NCBI GenBank assembly: GCA_014804915.1 | Contig: JAAUYW010000113.1 | Location: 1 to 10,801 of the forward strand | Reading direction: 5' to 3' | Origin: Desulfovibrio sp. | Lineage (GTDB): Bacteria > Desulfobacterota > Desulfovibrionia > Desulfovibrionales > Desulfovibrionaceae | Length of the DNA stretch: 10,801 nucleotides | Program-made: the position numbers and the translations under genes | Notes under the pieces: generated by a model | The model's database searches: none | The model's input: only the letters and a program-made list of their open reading frames with translations | What the model was told of the DNA's origin: nothing | Part shown: positions 1 through 6,998 of the stretch, one piece after another | Numbering within the stretch: position 1 is the stretch's first letter | Layout: each line of letters starts with the position of its first letter

Positions 1-410
1 AGAAGGTGAACTCCGTGGCCATCAAGGAAGACCGCTGCATGTATTGCGGCAACTGCTACACCATGTGCCCGGCCCTGCCAATCGCCGATGGCGTTAGCGA
101 CGGCATTGCGATCATGATTGGCGGCAAGGTGTCCAACCGCATTACCTGGCCGAAGTTCTCCAAGGTGGTCGTGGCCTATGTTCCCAATGAGCCGCCGCGC
201 TGGCCGGAACTGACCAAAACAGTCAAGCACATCATTGAGGTCTATTCAAAGAATGCGCGCAAGTACGAGCGCGTAGGCGACTGGGCCGAGCGCATTGGCT
301 GGGAGCAGTTCTTCAAGCTCACGGGCCTGCCCTTCACCGAACAGCTGATTGACGACTTCCGCGAATCGGCCTACTACACCTGGCGCCAGTCCACGCAATT
401 CAAATTCTAG
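1..410 (+). CDS. dsrB: Dissimilatory sulfite reductase beta subunit, C-terminal part (5' end outside window)
   Basis: The gene enters from the left edge; the first complete codon starts at base 3 and the TAG stop is 408-410. DsrB pairs with DsrA in the cytoplasmic siroheme sulfite reductase that reduces sulfite in sulfate respiration. The visible part holds the ferredoxin-like insert, with the cluster motif CMYCGNCYTMCP (C-x2-C-x2-C-x3-CP) around bases 39-74 binding one 4Fe-4S cluster. It is followed by the conserved stretch NEPPRWPELTK and the family's characteristic end YYTWRQSTQFKF. The siroheme-binding half lies upstream of the window. The GTG at base 6 is internal, because the frame is open through base 3 and the family sequence continues upstream. 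The immediate downstream neighbour is dsrD, the usual dsrABD order. Identification rests on remembered Desulfovibrio DsrB sequence and is very secure. Confidence 0.97.
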   Translation, partial: KVNSVAIKEDRCMYCGNCYTMCPALPIADGVSDGIAIMIGGKVSNRITWPKFSKVVVAYVPNEPPRWPELTKTVKHIIEVYSKNARKYERVGDWAERIGWEQFFKLTGLPFTEQLIDDFRESAYYTWRQSTQFKF

Positions 411-415
411 CACCT

Positions 416-444
416 GATGGCCGGCGGCCCTGCCGCCGGCTGTC
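416..444 (+). promoter_or_regulatory. GC-rich intercistronic hairpin between dsrB and dsrD
   Basis: An 8-bp perfect GC stem (GCCGGCGG at 420-427, CCGCCGGC at 433-440) closes a 5-base loop. It extends outward to 416/444 through two G-U wobbles, one A-U and one G-C pair, giving up to 12 pairs. It starts 5 bases after the dsrB stop and ends 5 bases before the dsrD ribosome site. No T-run follows, so it is not a standard terminator. A role as a 3' stabiliser of dsrAB mRNA or a processing point that sets the dsrAB:dsrD ratio is inference. Confidence 0.7.
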
Positions 445-449
445 CCAGC

Positions 450-455
450 AAGGAG
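450..455 (+). promoter_or_regulatory. Shine-Dalgarno of dsrD
   Basis: AAGGAG followed by a 6-base spacer and ATG at 462. This fixes the dsrD start at 462 rather than at the in-frame ATG at 417, which sits inside the hairpin and has no ribosome site. Confidence 0.85.
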
Positions 456-461
456 ACGATC

Positions 462-707
462 ATGGCCACAGAGGAAGAAAAAGCGAAAATTGTCGAATTT
501 TTGAATGACAAGGCCGGCTCCAAGTCCAAATTCTATTTTCAGGATTTCTGCAAGGTCTTTGAGGACAAGAAGCCGCGCGAAGTCAAGAAGATCCTGACTG
601 ACCTCGTCAATGACGGCACAATGGAATACTGGTCTTCAGGCTCCACAACCATGTATGGCCTGAAAGGCGCAGGCAAGCAGGGCCATGCCGAAGGCGAAGA
701 TCAATAG
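462..707 (+). CDS. dsrD: DsrD, small winged-helix sulfite reductase activator
   Basis: An 81-residue protein, close to the roughly 78 residues usual for Desulfovibrio DsrD. The diagnostic stretches are SKSKFYFQDF, REVKKIL and EYWSSGSTTMYGLKGAGKQ, followed by a short acidic tail. DsrD folds as a winged helix and was long suspected to be a regulator. Published work assigns it as an allosteric activator that raises DsrAB sulfite reduction rate. It is cytoplasmic. The start at 462 is chosen for the AAGGAG site and the family N-terminus MATEEEKAKIVEFL; the 45-base in-frame extension upstream codes for a Gly/Pro/Ala string produced by the hairpin. The gene is co-transcribed with dsrB and followed 46 bases later by a terminator. 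Presence of dsrD is typical of reductive, not oxidative, dsr systems. Confidence 0.96.
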   Translation: MATEEEKAKIVEFLNDKAGSKSKFYFQDFCKVFEDKKPREVKKILTDLVNDGTMEYWSSGSTTMYGLKGAGKQGHAEGEDQ

Positions 708-753
708 GGAAATTCCAGGAAAAGGCGCTGTCTGCTCCCAGATCTTTCCCGAT

Positions 754-782
754 AAATGCCGCGCAAAACGCGGCATTTTGAT
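754..782 (+). terminator. Rho-independent terminator after dsrD
   Basis: A perfect 10-bp inverted repeat (AAATGCCGCG at 754-763 and CGCGGCATTT at 769-778) encloses the loop CAAAA and is followed by a short T-rich tail (TTTTGATT counting the stem Ts). It ends the dsr transcript. The - strand U32 gene stops at 817 and runs toward this same hairpin. The - strand tail is poor (ATTTATC), so it may help end that transcript too, but less efficiently. The rest of 708-816 holds no gene. Confidence 0.85.
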
Positions 783-816
783 TCCCCAGATATCTGAGGC
801 ATTTTCTGTCCGGAAT

Positions 817-2802
817 CTACAGAAGCGCGCCATCCCAGTTGAACAGTCCAGGCCGGCTTTTTTCCGCAGGCGTACCCTTTTCCTCCATGACACCGAAAAA
901 ACTGTAGCCTGCCTGCTCCAGCTCCCTGCGCCTGGATGACAGGTCGAGCTGCCAGCCAGGGAAAATCCAGGTAAGGCCTGCCCTGTTCAGCGACCAGAAA
1001 TTTTCACCGCGCGGGCTTGAAAAAACCTCGCCTGCATCCAGGCCAAGCAAGCCAAACCTGCTGATGCCCACAGGCCAGTTGCCGGACAATACGACGCCAA
1101 GCGGCAACGGGCTGGATTTGGGCAGCGCCAGAAAATCCCTTTCCGTGAGTTCCGGACTTACGTACGCGGCAATGAAGCCCAGTTTCTGAAGCTCCGCGAC
1201 AGCCAGGGAATTGGCGATATTGCAAAACGGCCCGGCTACCAGCTTCGCGTCGCCTGGCAGCTTTTCCGGAAAAAAGCCTCGCTGCCACGGAGCGTTGCAC
1301 ACAAACTGTCTGGCGCCGCCCTGCCAGAGACGGCTGATCAGCCTTTGCGTCGCGCTGCTCTCATCCGGCCAGATAGCAGGCGCGAGCCAGAAATAGACTC
1401 TGGCGTAATATGTCCTTGAGATCTCCGCTGTTCTGGCTGTGAGCCATACGCACGCAAATTCGCGGGGGGCAGGGCGAATCAGGGAGGCTGCCACGCGCAT
1501 ATTGACGCGAAAATCCGTTTTGGCTCCAGCTGGCAAGACAGGCCTGCTCTCAACAGGCCTGACTGGCGCTTCCGGAATGCGGTCAAGCCTTGCCTGCCAT
1601 TGCGCAAGCAGCCTTGCCAGCCCGGGCTCGCGCCTGTCAATCAGATAGACAGAAGTGCCGGAAGGCGGCGTCTTGTGTTTTGGCAGATTGAGGAGCAGAT
1701 CCGCGCCCCTGGGCGTCCGCCTGCTCACCGGCAAGGTGGAATGCCATTTTTCATCTTCAACGCCGATGCGCAGGTAATCCCTTGGCAAAAGCTCCAGATG
1801 CGGTCTTATGACGCATTTGCCATCCTGCCGGATATTTGTCTTGCCAGCAAGCAGCCCGGAAGAAGTCTGGCCGGCGGGCGCCATTGGCTGATATTTTTTT
1901 TGCGGCAGAAACCTGGCGCGGACGCCAGGTCGCCCCAGGGCCATCTGCAGGATTTCCTGCGCCATTTTGCGTTTCTGCGCGTCTTCGCCCTCATCGCGCA
2001 GGATTCTGTAGGCGGTAACCGCATGATAGACATAATGGGGGCCCTTCTTGCGGCCTTCAATTTTCCAGGAAACGAGATTGGGAATTGAGAGCAGCTTGCG
2101 GACAACAGGCAGCAATTCCAGATCCTGACAGGAAAAATGGCGCTCGCCCGGTTTCTGGCTGCCCTTGCCGCGCCTTTTGCGCCCGTACAATCTGCGGCAG
2201 GGCTGCACGCAGCGGCCGCGCAAACCGGATTTGCCGCCCATATAGCTCGACCAGTAACAGCGCCCTGACACGCAATAGCACAGCGCGCCATGAACAAAGC
2301 ATTCCAGCTCCAGCCCGGCTGGACAGGCCTGCCCCATCTGCCTCAGCTCATCTATTGACAACTCCCTCGGCGCGATGACGCGATCCGCACCCAGGATCCT
2401 GGCTTGCGCAAGTCCGGCCGGATCGCTGACATTGGCCAGAGTGGACAGGGCGATGCTGCCTGTAAATTGCGCCTGCCTGGCCAGATCCAGCATTGCCAGG
2501 TCCTGGATAATCAGTCCATCCGGCTCCACAAGCGTGGCCAGCCTGCGCGCAAGGCGATAGGCTGGCTCGAGCTCCGCCTGGCGCAGAAGATTGTTCATGG
2601 CCACATAGACGCGGCAATTGTTCTGGTGGGCCAGCTCAACCAGTCTTGCCAGCTCCCCAAGGCCAAAATTGCGGGCCTGCATTCTGGCTGAAAAGTTTTT
2701 CAAACCCAGGTAAATGCCATTTGCGCCAGCAGCCAGGGCTGCCAGAAAACAGTCTGCGTCTCCGGCAGGCGCGAGAATCTCGGGCTTTATTTCATCCGCC
2801 AT
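817..2802 (-). CDS. U32 family 'peptidase', long form; probable RlhA/TrhP-type RNA hydroxylation protein
   Basis: A 661-residue protein starting EILAPAGDADCFLAAL, the U32 N-terminus. The U32 signature lies at about 167-182 (ECFVHGALCYCVSGRC), followed by GLRGRCVQPCRR at 193-204. Cysteines 175, 182, 198, 202 and 225 are candidates for a metal or Fe-S site. Although named peptidases, the E. coli members RlhA (23S rRNA 5-hydroxycytidine) and TrhP/YegQ (tRNA 5-hydroxyuridine) act in RNA hydroxylation. The length matches RlhA (about 650) better than the shorter YegQ. The C-terminal half (about 310-661) is less conserved to my eye. No signal peptide is visible, so it is likely cytoplasmic. The start overlaps the epimerase end by 11 bases, with a weak AGGG 6 bases upstream. 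An A8 run falls in the middle of the gene (1894-1901). Family is sure; the RNA substrate is inference. Confidence 0.88.
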   Translation of the reverse strand: MADEIKPEILAPAGDADCFLAALAAGANGIYLGLKNFSARMQARNFGLGELARLVELAHQNNCRVYVAMNNLLRQAELEPAYRLARRLATLVEPDGLIIQDLAMLDLARQAQFTGSIALSTLANVSDPAGLAQARILGADRVIAPRELSIDELRQMGQACPAGLELECFVHGALCYCVSGRCYWSSYMGGKSGLRGRCVQPCRRLYGRKRRGKGSQKPGERHFSCQDLELLPVVRKLLSIPNLVSWKIEGRKKGPHYVYHAVTAYRILRDEGEDAQKRKMAQEILQMALGRPGVRARFLPQKKYQPMAPAGQTSSGLLAGKTNIRQDGKCVIRPHLELLPRDYLRIGVEDEKWHSTLPVSRRTPRGADLLLNLPKHKTPPSGTSVYLIDRREPGLARLLAQWQARLDRIPEAPVRPVESRPVLPAGAKTDFRVNMRVAASLIRPAPREFACVWLTARTAEISRTYYARVYFWLAPAIWPDESSATQRLISRLWQGGARQFVCNAPWQRGFFPEKLPGDAKLVAGPFCNIANSLAVAELQKLGFIAAYVSPELTERDFLALPKSSPLPLGVVLSGNWPVGISRFGLLGLDAGEVFSSPRGENFWSLNRAGLTWIFPGWQLDLSSRRRELEQAGYSFFGVMEEKGTPAEKSRPGLFNWDGALL

Positions 2803-3808
2803 AATAGGCCCTGTGCCATTTCACATAATTGGCAATGCCATCGCTAAGCCTTGTTTCAGGCCGAAAGCCGACAAGATTATAGAGATCGTCAACGTCCGCC
2901 CAGGTGGAAAGCACATCGCCAGGCTGCATTGGCAGATATTCCTTTATCGCCTTTTTGCCAACTGCCCTTTCTATTTCCGCAACAAAATCCGCCAGCTCGA
3001 TCGTGTTGTTATTGCCAATATTGTAGATTCGCCAGGGCGCGCTGCTCCTGGCAGGGTCAGGCGCGGCCGGGTCGAAACAGGGATCAGGCTGCGCCGGCTT
3101 GTCAAGAACGCGCACAACGCCCTCCACTATGTCGTCAATATATGTGAAATCCCGCTGCAGTTTGCCGTTGTTGAAAAGCGAAATTGGCTTGCCAGCCAAA
3201 ATCGCCTCAGTGAACAAACAGAGAGCCATGTCCGGCCTGCCCCAGGGTCCGTAAACTGTGAAAAAGCGCAAGCCTGTTGCCGGCAGATTATAGAGATGGC
3301 TGTAGGCATGCGCCATCAGCTCATTGCTCTTTTTGGTCGCCGCATAAAGGCTGACAGGGTGATCTACATTCTGGCTTGTGCTATACGGGCGCTCGGAATT
3401 CAGGCCATAAATTGAAGACGAGGAGGCATAGACAAGATGGCGAATGCTATGATTTCGGCATTGCTCAAGCAAATTGCCAAAACCAGTCAAATTGGATTCC
3501 AGATATGCGGCCGGATTGACCAGGCTATATCGCACGCCTGCCTGGGCAGCCAGATTGACAACATGCGTGAACCTGCCGGCAGCGAAAACTTCGCCCAGGC
3601 CGCCGGCATCCGCGATATTGAGCCTGTGAAAGGTAAAGCCTTTCGCGTTTGGGCCGTTTTCAAGCTGCCAAAGCCTGTCCCTTTTCAGCTGCGGACTATA
3701 ATAGTCGTTCAGGCTGTCAATGCCTGTTACGGCAATGCCTTTCGCCAGAAGCCGCTGGCAAAGATGATAGCCAATAAAGCCCGCGGCTCCCGTAACAAGA
3801 ACGCGCAT
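2792..3808 (-). CDS. NAD-dependent epimerase, UDP-glucuronate 4-epimerase-like
   Basis: A 338-residue extended short-chain dehydrogenase. It has the nucleotide motif TGAAGFIG at about 6-13, an acidic residue ending strand 2 (GIDSLNDYY at 29-37), the YASSSSIYG segment at about 127-135, and the catalytic pair Y155-x3-K159 (YAATK). RFFTVYGPWGRPDMAL (181-196), FTYIDDIVEGV and the C-terminal ADVDDLYNLVGFRPETRLSDGI are typical of the UDP-glucuronate/UDP-galacturonate 4-epimerase group (LspL/CapI type). The product would feed capsule, lipopolysaccharide O-antigen or other surface polysaccharide. A closely related 4- or 5-epimerase substrate cannot be excluded. The start is well set by AGAGGAG at 3814-3820, 5 bases before the ATG. 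No other polysaccharide gene is present. The stop overlaps the U32 start (ATGGCGGATGA), suggesting coupled translation. Confidence 0.9.
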   Translation of the reverse strand: MRVLVTGAAGFIGYHLCQRLLAKGIAVTGIDSLNDYYSPQLKRDRLWQLENGPNAKGFTFHRLNIADAGGLGEVFAAGRFTHVVNLAAQAGVRYSLVNPAAYLESNLTGFGNLLEQCRNHSIRHLVYASSSSIYGLNSERPYSTSQNVDHPVSLYAATKKSNELMAHAYSHLYNLPATGLRFFTVYGPWGRPDMALCLFTEAILAGKPISLFNNGKLQRDFTYIDDIVEGVVRVLDKPAQPDPCFDPAAPDPARSSAPWRIYNIGNNNTIELADFVAEIERAVGKKAIKEYLPMQPGDVLSTWADVDDLYNLVGFRPETRLSDGIANYVKWHRAYYGG

Positions 3809-3865
3809 ATTTTCTCCTCTGGCAATATGGGGCGGCTGCGCATGGGATTTTCAGGAAAAAAGACC

Positions 3866-5233
3866 CTATTCCATGCCGTATTTGCGCAACTTGTTGTGCA
3901 AGGTCGCGCGCGTGATGCCAAGTCTTCTGGCAGCCTCGCTCTTGTTGTCGCCAGTCTGGCGCAGTGTCAGCTCAATGGCGCGCTTTTCCACTGCTTCAAG
4001 CGGCAGCCCCGCAAGATCCTCGCCTGGGCGCGTGTCTGCCGCTTCCTGCGCTGGCGGCGCGTTTGTAACATTCGCGGGCAGATCTGTCTCGCTGATCAGG
4101 TCGCCCTGGCAGAGGATGACCGCCCTTTCAACCACGTTTTCAAGCTCGCGCACGTTGCCTGGCCAGTGATAGCGCAGGAGCGCGTCCAGCGCCTGCGGCG
4201 TAAAGCCCTTGATTATCTTGTGGTTGCGCTCTGCGAATTTTTGCAGAAAGCTGGCCGCAAGCAGCGGGATGTCCTCGCCGCGCTGACGAAGGGACGGCAC
4301 CTCTATGCTGATCACATTCAGCCGGAAATACAGGTCTTCGCGAAACCGTTTCTCCCTGGCTTCGCGGCGCAAGTCGCGATTTGTGGCCGCGAGCACGCGC
4401 ACGTCAACATGGATGGGCGTATCCGAGCCGACGCGCTGCACTTCGCCCTGCTGCAGCGCCCGCAAAAGCTTGGCCTGCAGGGTAAGCGGCATTTCACCGA
4501 TTTCATCCAGAAAGAGCGTGCCGCCATCCGCCTGCATGAATCTGCCTTCGCGCCGCTTGTCAGCGCCAGTGAATGAGCCCTTTTCATGGCCGAACAGCTC
4601 GGATTCAAGCAGGCTTTCTGTCAGGGCGGCGCAGTTTACTGTTACAAGCGGCTTTTTCGCCCTGGCGCTGGAGCCGTGCAATGCGCGAGCCACAAGCTCC
4701 TTGCCAGTCCCTGATTCGCCTGTAATCAGCACCGTAGCCTCAGTAGGCGCGACCGTATTGATAAAATCAAGCATTGATTTCAAGGCCGGGCTCGCGCCGA
4801 CAATTTCGGTATTGGCCGGAGTTTCAGTCAGCTGGCGGCGCAATTCGCGATTCTCGACGCTGTGGCGCGAACGCTCGATAGCCAGTTCAAGGGTTTCCTT
4901 CAACAGGTCAAAATCAAGCGGCTTGATCAGATAGTCATACGCGCCAATGCGCAAGGCCTCAACAGCTGTTTCAACCGAAGAATAGGCTGTCATCAAAATC
5001 ACGGGCAAGGCCGGATTATAGCCGAGAATGGCTTTTAGCGCCTCAATGCCGTCAACTCTCGCCATGCGCACATCTGTCAGCACCACATCAAAAGGCTTTT
5101 CGCGCACCAGGGCGACGGCGTCTTCGCCATCGCCAGCTTCCTCAACTGTAAATCCCCATGTGCGCAGCATCATTTTCAGCATCTTGCGATGCGCGTCATC
5201 GTCATCAACTACCAGGATTCTGCTGGTATCCAC
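3866..5233 (-). CDS. Sigma-54-dependent response regulator, NtrC family, ZraR-like
   Basis: 455 residues with three domains. The receiver (about 4-120) has the acidic triad at D10-D12, phospho-acceptor D54 (LTDVRM), T83 and K104. The AAA+ sigma-54 activation domain (about 142-375) has Walker A GESGTGKE (172-179), the sigma-54 contact loop as GSFTGA (219-224, Ser for the usual Ala), Walker B GTLFLDEI (238-245) and arginine finger region FRLNV (303-307). The Fis-type helix-turn-helix (about 416-455) has SEAARRLGITRATLHNKL. The stretch VPSLRQRGEDIPLLAASFLQ resembles E. coli ZraR. It should bind an enhancer and drive sigma-54 promoters once phosphorylated by the kinase encoded 23 bases upstream. 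The start is GTG at 5233, supported by AGGAG at 5240-5244 with a 6-base spacer. Its targets, and any zinc role, are unknown. Confidence 0.95.
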   Translation of the reverse strand: MDTSRILVVDDDDAHRKMLKMMLRTWGFTVEEAGDGEDAVALVREKPFDVVLTDVRMARVDGIEALKAILGYNPALPVILMTAYSSVETAVEALRIGAYDYLIKPLDFDLLKETLELAIERSRHSVENRELRRQLTETPANTEIVGASPALKSMLDFINTVAPTEATVLITGESGTGKELVARALHGSSARAKKPLVTVNCAALTESLLESELFGHEKGSFTGADKRREGRFMQADGGTLFLDEIGEMPLTLQAKLLRALQQGEVQRVGSDTPIHVDVRVLAATNRDLRREAREKRFREDLYFRLNVISIEVPSLRQRGEDIPLLAASFLQKFAERNHKIIKGFTPQALDALLRYHWPGNVRELENVVERAVILCQGDLISETDLPANVTNAPPAQEAADTRPGEDLAGLPLEAVEKRAIELTLRQTGDNKSEAARRLGITRATLHNKLRKYGME

Positions 5234-5239
5234 TTTCCA

Positions 5240-5244
5240 CTCCT
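5240..5244 (-). promoter_or_regulatory. Shine-Dalgarno for the GTG start of the response regulator
   Basis: AGGAG on the - strand, 6 bases ahead of GTG at 5233. It supports the GTG start, which gives the normal receiver N-terminus MDTSRILVVDDD. Confidence 0.75.
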
Positions 5245-5256
5245 GCGCGTCCCGTT

Positions 5257-6735
5257 TTACTGCTTTGCCTGACCGCCTGAAATGAGCGGCAGCCAGATCC
5301 TGAAAATGGTGCAGCCAGGCTCGCCATCTTTCGCCACTTGCGAATAAATATCGATTTCGCCCTTGTGCGCCCTGATAATCTTGTGCGCCATTGGCAAGCC
5401 CAGGCCAGTGCCGGAATTTTTGGTTGTAAAATAGGGATCAAATATGCGCGTCAGTATTTCCGGGCTTATGCCAACGCCATTGTCGCGCGTCATCAGGCAG
5501 AGGCGATCCCTCGTGACCGAAATGGCGAGTTCCAGCCGTCCGCCCTCGGGCATCGCCTCAATCGCATTGAGGCAGATATTCAAAAGCGCCTGGCTCAACC
5601 TTTCCATATCTCCCATTATCTGGCCCTTGCGCCTGCAGAAGCGGGTTTCAAGGCTTATGCGCTTCTGGGCCGCGTTGTGGCGCAGCAGGCGCAGCACATG
5701 CCCGGCAACCAGCTCCGCCTGCACGGGCTTGAGCGCTGTTGAATCCGGTCTTGAGAGCCCAAGCAGATCAGTTATCACGCGATTGAGCCTGTTCACCTCG
5801 TTGACCATGATCACCGCTGCTTCACGATCCTCGCTGCCCTCGGGAAAATGCTGACTGAAATATGTCGCGTAGCCCTTGATGGAGCTCAGCGGATTGCGCA
5901 GCTCATGCGCCACGCCGGCCGCAAGCGTGCCCACTGCGGCCAGTTTCTCGTTTCTCCTCACTTCCGCTTCCAGCCTGTGGACTTCCACTTCCGCATGGCG
6001 CTGCTTGCGTCTGGATTCCGCGGCGCGCTGGGCAAAGCTCAGGGCCAGCAGGCCGCAGAGCACTACGAGCATGGTGACGATTGCGAGAATTGTAACATAG
6101 CTGCGGTTCTGTTCATTGGTAATTTCAAACGGCGACACTTCGAGGCCAAGAAAAATCACCGGCTCGGGCACGCTTTTATCCCAGTCCTTGCGTCCCATTG
6201 TGAAATGACGATAAATAAGAAAAACGCGCTGGCCCTCAAAATCGCCGATCACGGATTTCTCCCTGTCCAGCGGCGCCAGTTTCGCCATGCGTTCCAGCGT
6301 GGCCTGCTCCCCCTCCAGGTTCAGGTATTCGCCGATTCTGCCCTTGTCCGAATGCGCGATGATTGTGCCATCCGGCATGGTCACAGCCACGAACTCGATA
6401 TCGCCATTGCGCGCCATTTCATTGAGCAGCGTCTGAAGATGCAGCCCGGATTCTCCGGCCATGCCGGTGCGCAGCGCGCCTTCGAAAACATTGAGCAGGG
6501 CCGCGCCCTTTTCCTGCAACAGCTCCGCCATGCCCTCCTCGCTGCGCTTGTAGATCATCCACGAAACCAGGCCGATGACTATGGCCAGGAAGATCGCGAT
6601 GCCCGCAAGCAAAAGGCGCGAGGAGAAAGTATTCAGGCGCTCGGCCAGGGGCGTCGCATCCGTCTTCTGGCCGAGGAACTGCGCCCAGAAATCACGGAAA
6701 AATTCTGTGCTGATTATTCCTGGCGTGATATTCAT
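5257..6735 (-). CDS. Membrane sensor histidine kinase, ZraS/HydH-like
   Basis: 492 residues from the chosen start. Transmembrane helix 1 lies at about 40-62 and helix 2 at about 213-234. They enclose a periplasmic sensor (65-210) whose TMPDGTIIAHSDKGRIGEYL recalls PDC/Cache-type sensors. Next come a coiled-coil-like linker (237-265), the H box with H277 (AAGVAHELRNPLSSIKG), N box LLNICLNAIEAM (N390), G1 DNGVGI, F box FDPYFTTK and G2 GTGLGL (442-447). It should autophosphorylate H277 and pass phosphate to D54 of the adjacent regulator. The H-box context matches ZraS-type kinases; the ligand is not readable from sequence. ATG at 6735 forms an ATGA overlap with the DUF4911-like gene. An in-frame ATG at 6750 (5 residues longer, AGGA 3 bases before) is a real alternative, and 6777 lacks a ribosome site. 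Confidence 0.94.
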   Translation of the reverse strand: MNITPGIISTEFFRDFWAQFLGQKTDATPLAERLNTFSSRLLLAGIAIFLAIVIGLVSWMIYKRSEEGMAELLQEKGAALLNVFEGALRTGMAGESGLHLQTLLNEMARNGDIEFVAVTMPDGTIIAHSDKGRIGEYLNLEGEQATLERMAKLAPLDREKSVIGDFEGQRVFLIYRHFTMGRKDWDKSVPEPVIFLGLEVSPFEITNEQNRSYVTILAIVTMLVVLCGLLALSFAQRAAESRRKQRHAEVEVHRLEAEVRRNEKLAAVGTLAAGVAHELRNPLSSIKGYATYFSQHFPEGSEDREAAVIMVNEVNRLNRVITDLLGLSRPDSTALKPVQAELVAGHVLRLLRHNAAQKRISLETRFCRRKGQIMGDMERLSQALLNICLNAIEAMPEGGRLELAISVTRDRLCLMTRDNGVGISPEILTRIFDPYFTTKNSGTGLGLPMAHKIIRAHKGEIDIYSQVAKDGEPGCTIFRIWLPLISGGQAKQ

Positions 6736-6998
6736 TGCCTCCCCCGCCATTCTTCCTGGTCTGGCCAGGCCTGCCATTCAAAGGCAACGCTTGCCTGCAT
6801 TTTGCGCAATGTAGCTTCCACCTCCAGCCTGCTTTCAGGCGCGAATGAAATTTTAAGCAGCGCCGGCCTGCGCTCCAGCACTGTGAAATAGGCCAGGTTG
6901 TCATACGCCTCAAGCAGGAAGCGAAACATGGCCACCTGCGACGGGTCGAGCCTTGCCAGCAGGAAATCGCTCCGCTCCGCTGTTCTAGCCGATGCCAT
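6732..6998 (-). CDS. Small DUF4911-like protein of unknown function
   Basis: An 88-residue soluble protein with no signal peptide or membrane segment. LDPSQVAMFRFLLEAYDNLAYFTVLER, then LLKISFAPESRLEVEATLRKM, fits what I recall of the DUF4911 family: a short alpha/beta domain with an 'RxxPxxxxxFxFxLExYxxLA' type start, common in sulfate reducers. I give no function. The start (6998) lies 14 bases inside azlD and has no visible Shine-Dalgarno, and the TGA stop overlaps the kinase ATG (ATGA). The gene is therefore probably translated only by coupling, and sits between an amino acid exporter and a sensor kinase. The family assignment is from memory and moderate; that the gene is real is supported by the double overlap and sensible composition. 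Confidence 0.72.
   Translation of the reverse strand: MASARTAERSDFLLARLDPSQVAMFRFLLEAYDNLAYFTVLERRPALLKISFAPESRLEVEATLRKMQASVAFEWQAWPDQEEWRGRQ

Noticed and set aside
417..461. Upstream start for dsrD at ATG 417
   Set aside because: It would encode the hairpin, has no Shine-Dalgarno, and makes an N-terminus absent in DsrD proteins; ATG 462 has AAGGAG.
707..750. GGGAAA...TTTCCC pairing just before the dsr terminator
   Set aside because: Six pairs across 32 bases, with no further support; the downstream hairpin fully explains termination.
780..817. GATTCC...GGAATC arms around the palindrome CAGATATCTG as a - strand terminator
   Set aside because: Only 6 bp of stem with a 26-base loop and no T-run on the - strand; probably chance.
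3809..3865. Possible terminator or promoter between the regulator and the epimerase
   Set aside because: There is a T6 run on the - strand but only a weak GGAA/TTCC pairing beside it, and no convincing -35/-10 or -24/-12 pair.
3437..4576. Long + strand open frame (379 codons) opposite the regulator and the epimerase
   Set aside because: It spans two clearly real - strand genes, has no family resemblance or ribosome site, and is explained by codon bias of GC-rich genes leaving the opposite strand open.
5848..6891. + strand open frame (347 codons) opposite the histidine kinase
   Set aside because: The kinase on the other strand has every expected motif; the antisense translation is rich in His, Arg, Ala and Gln with no domain pattern.
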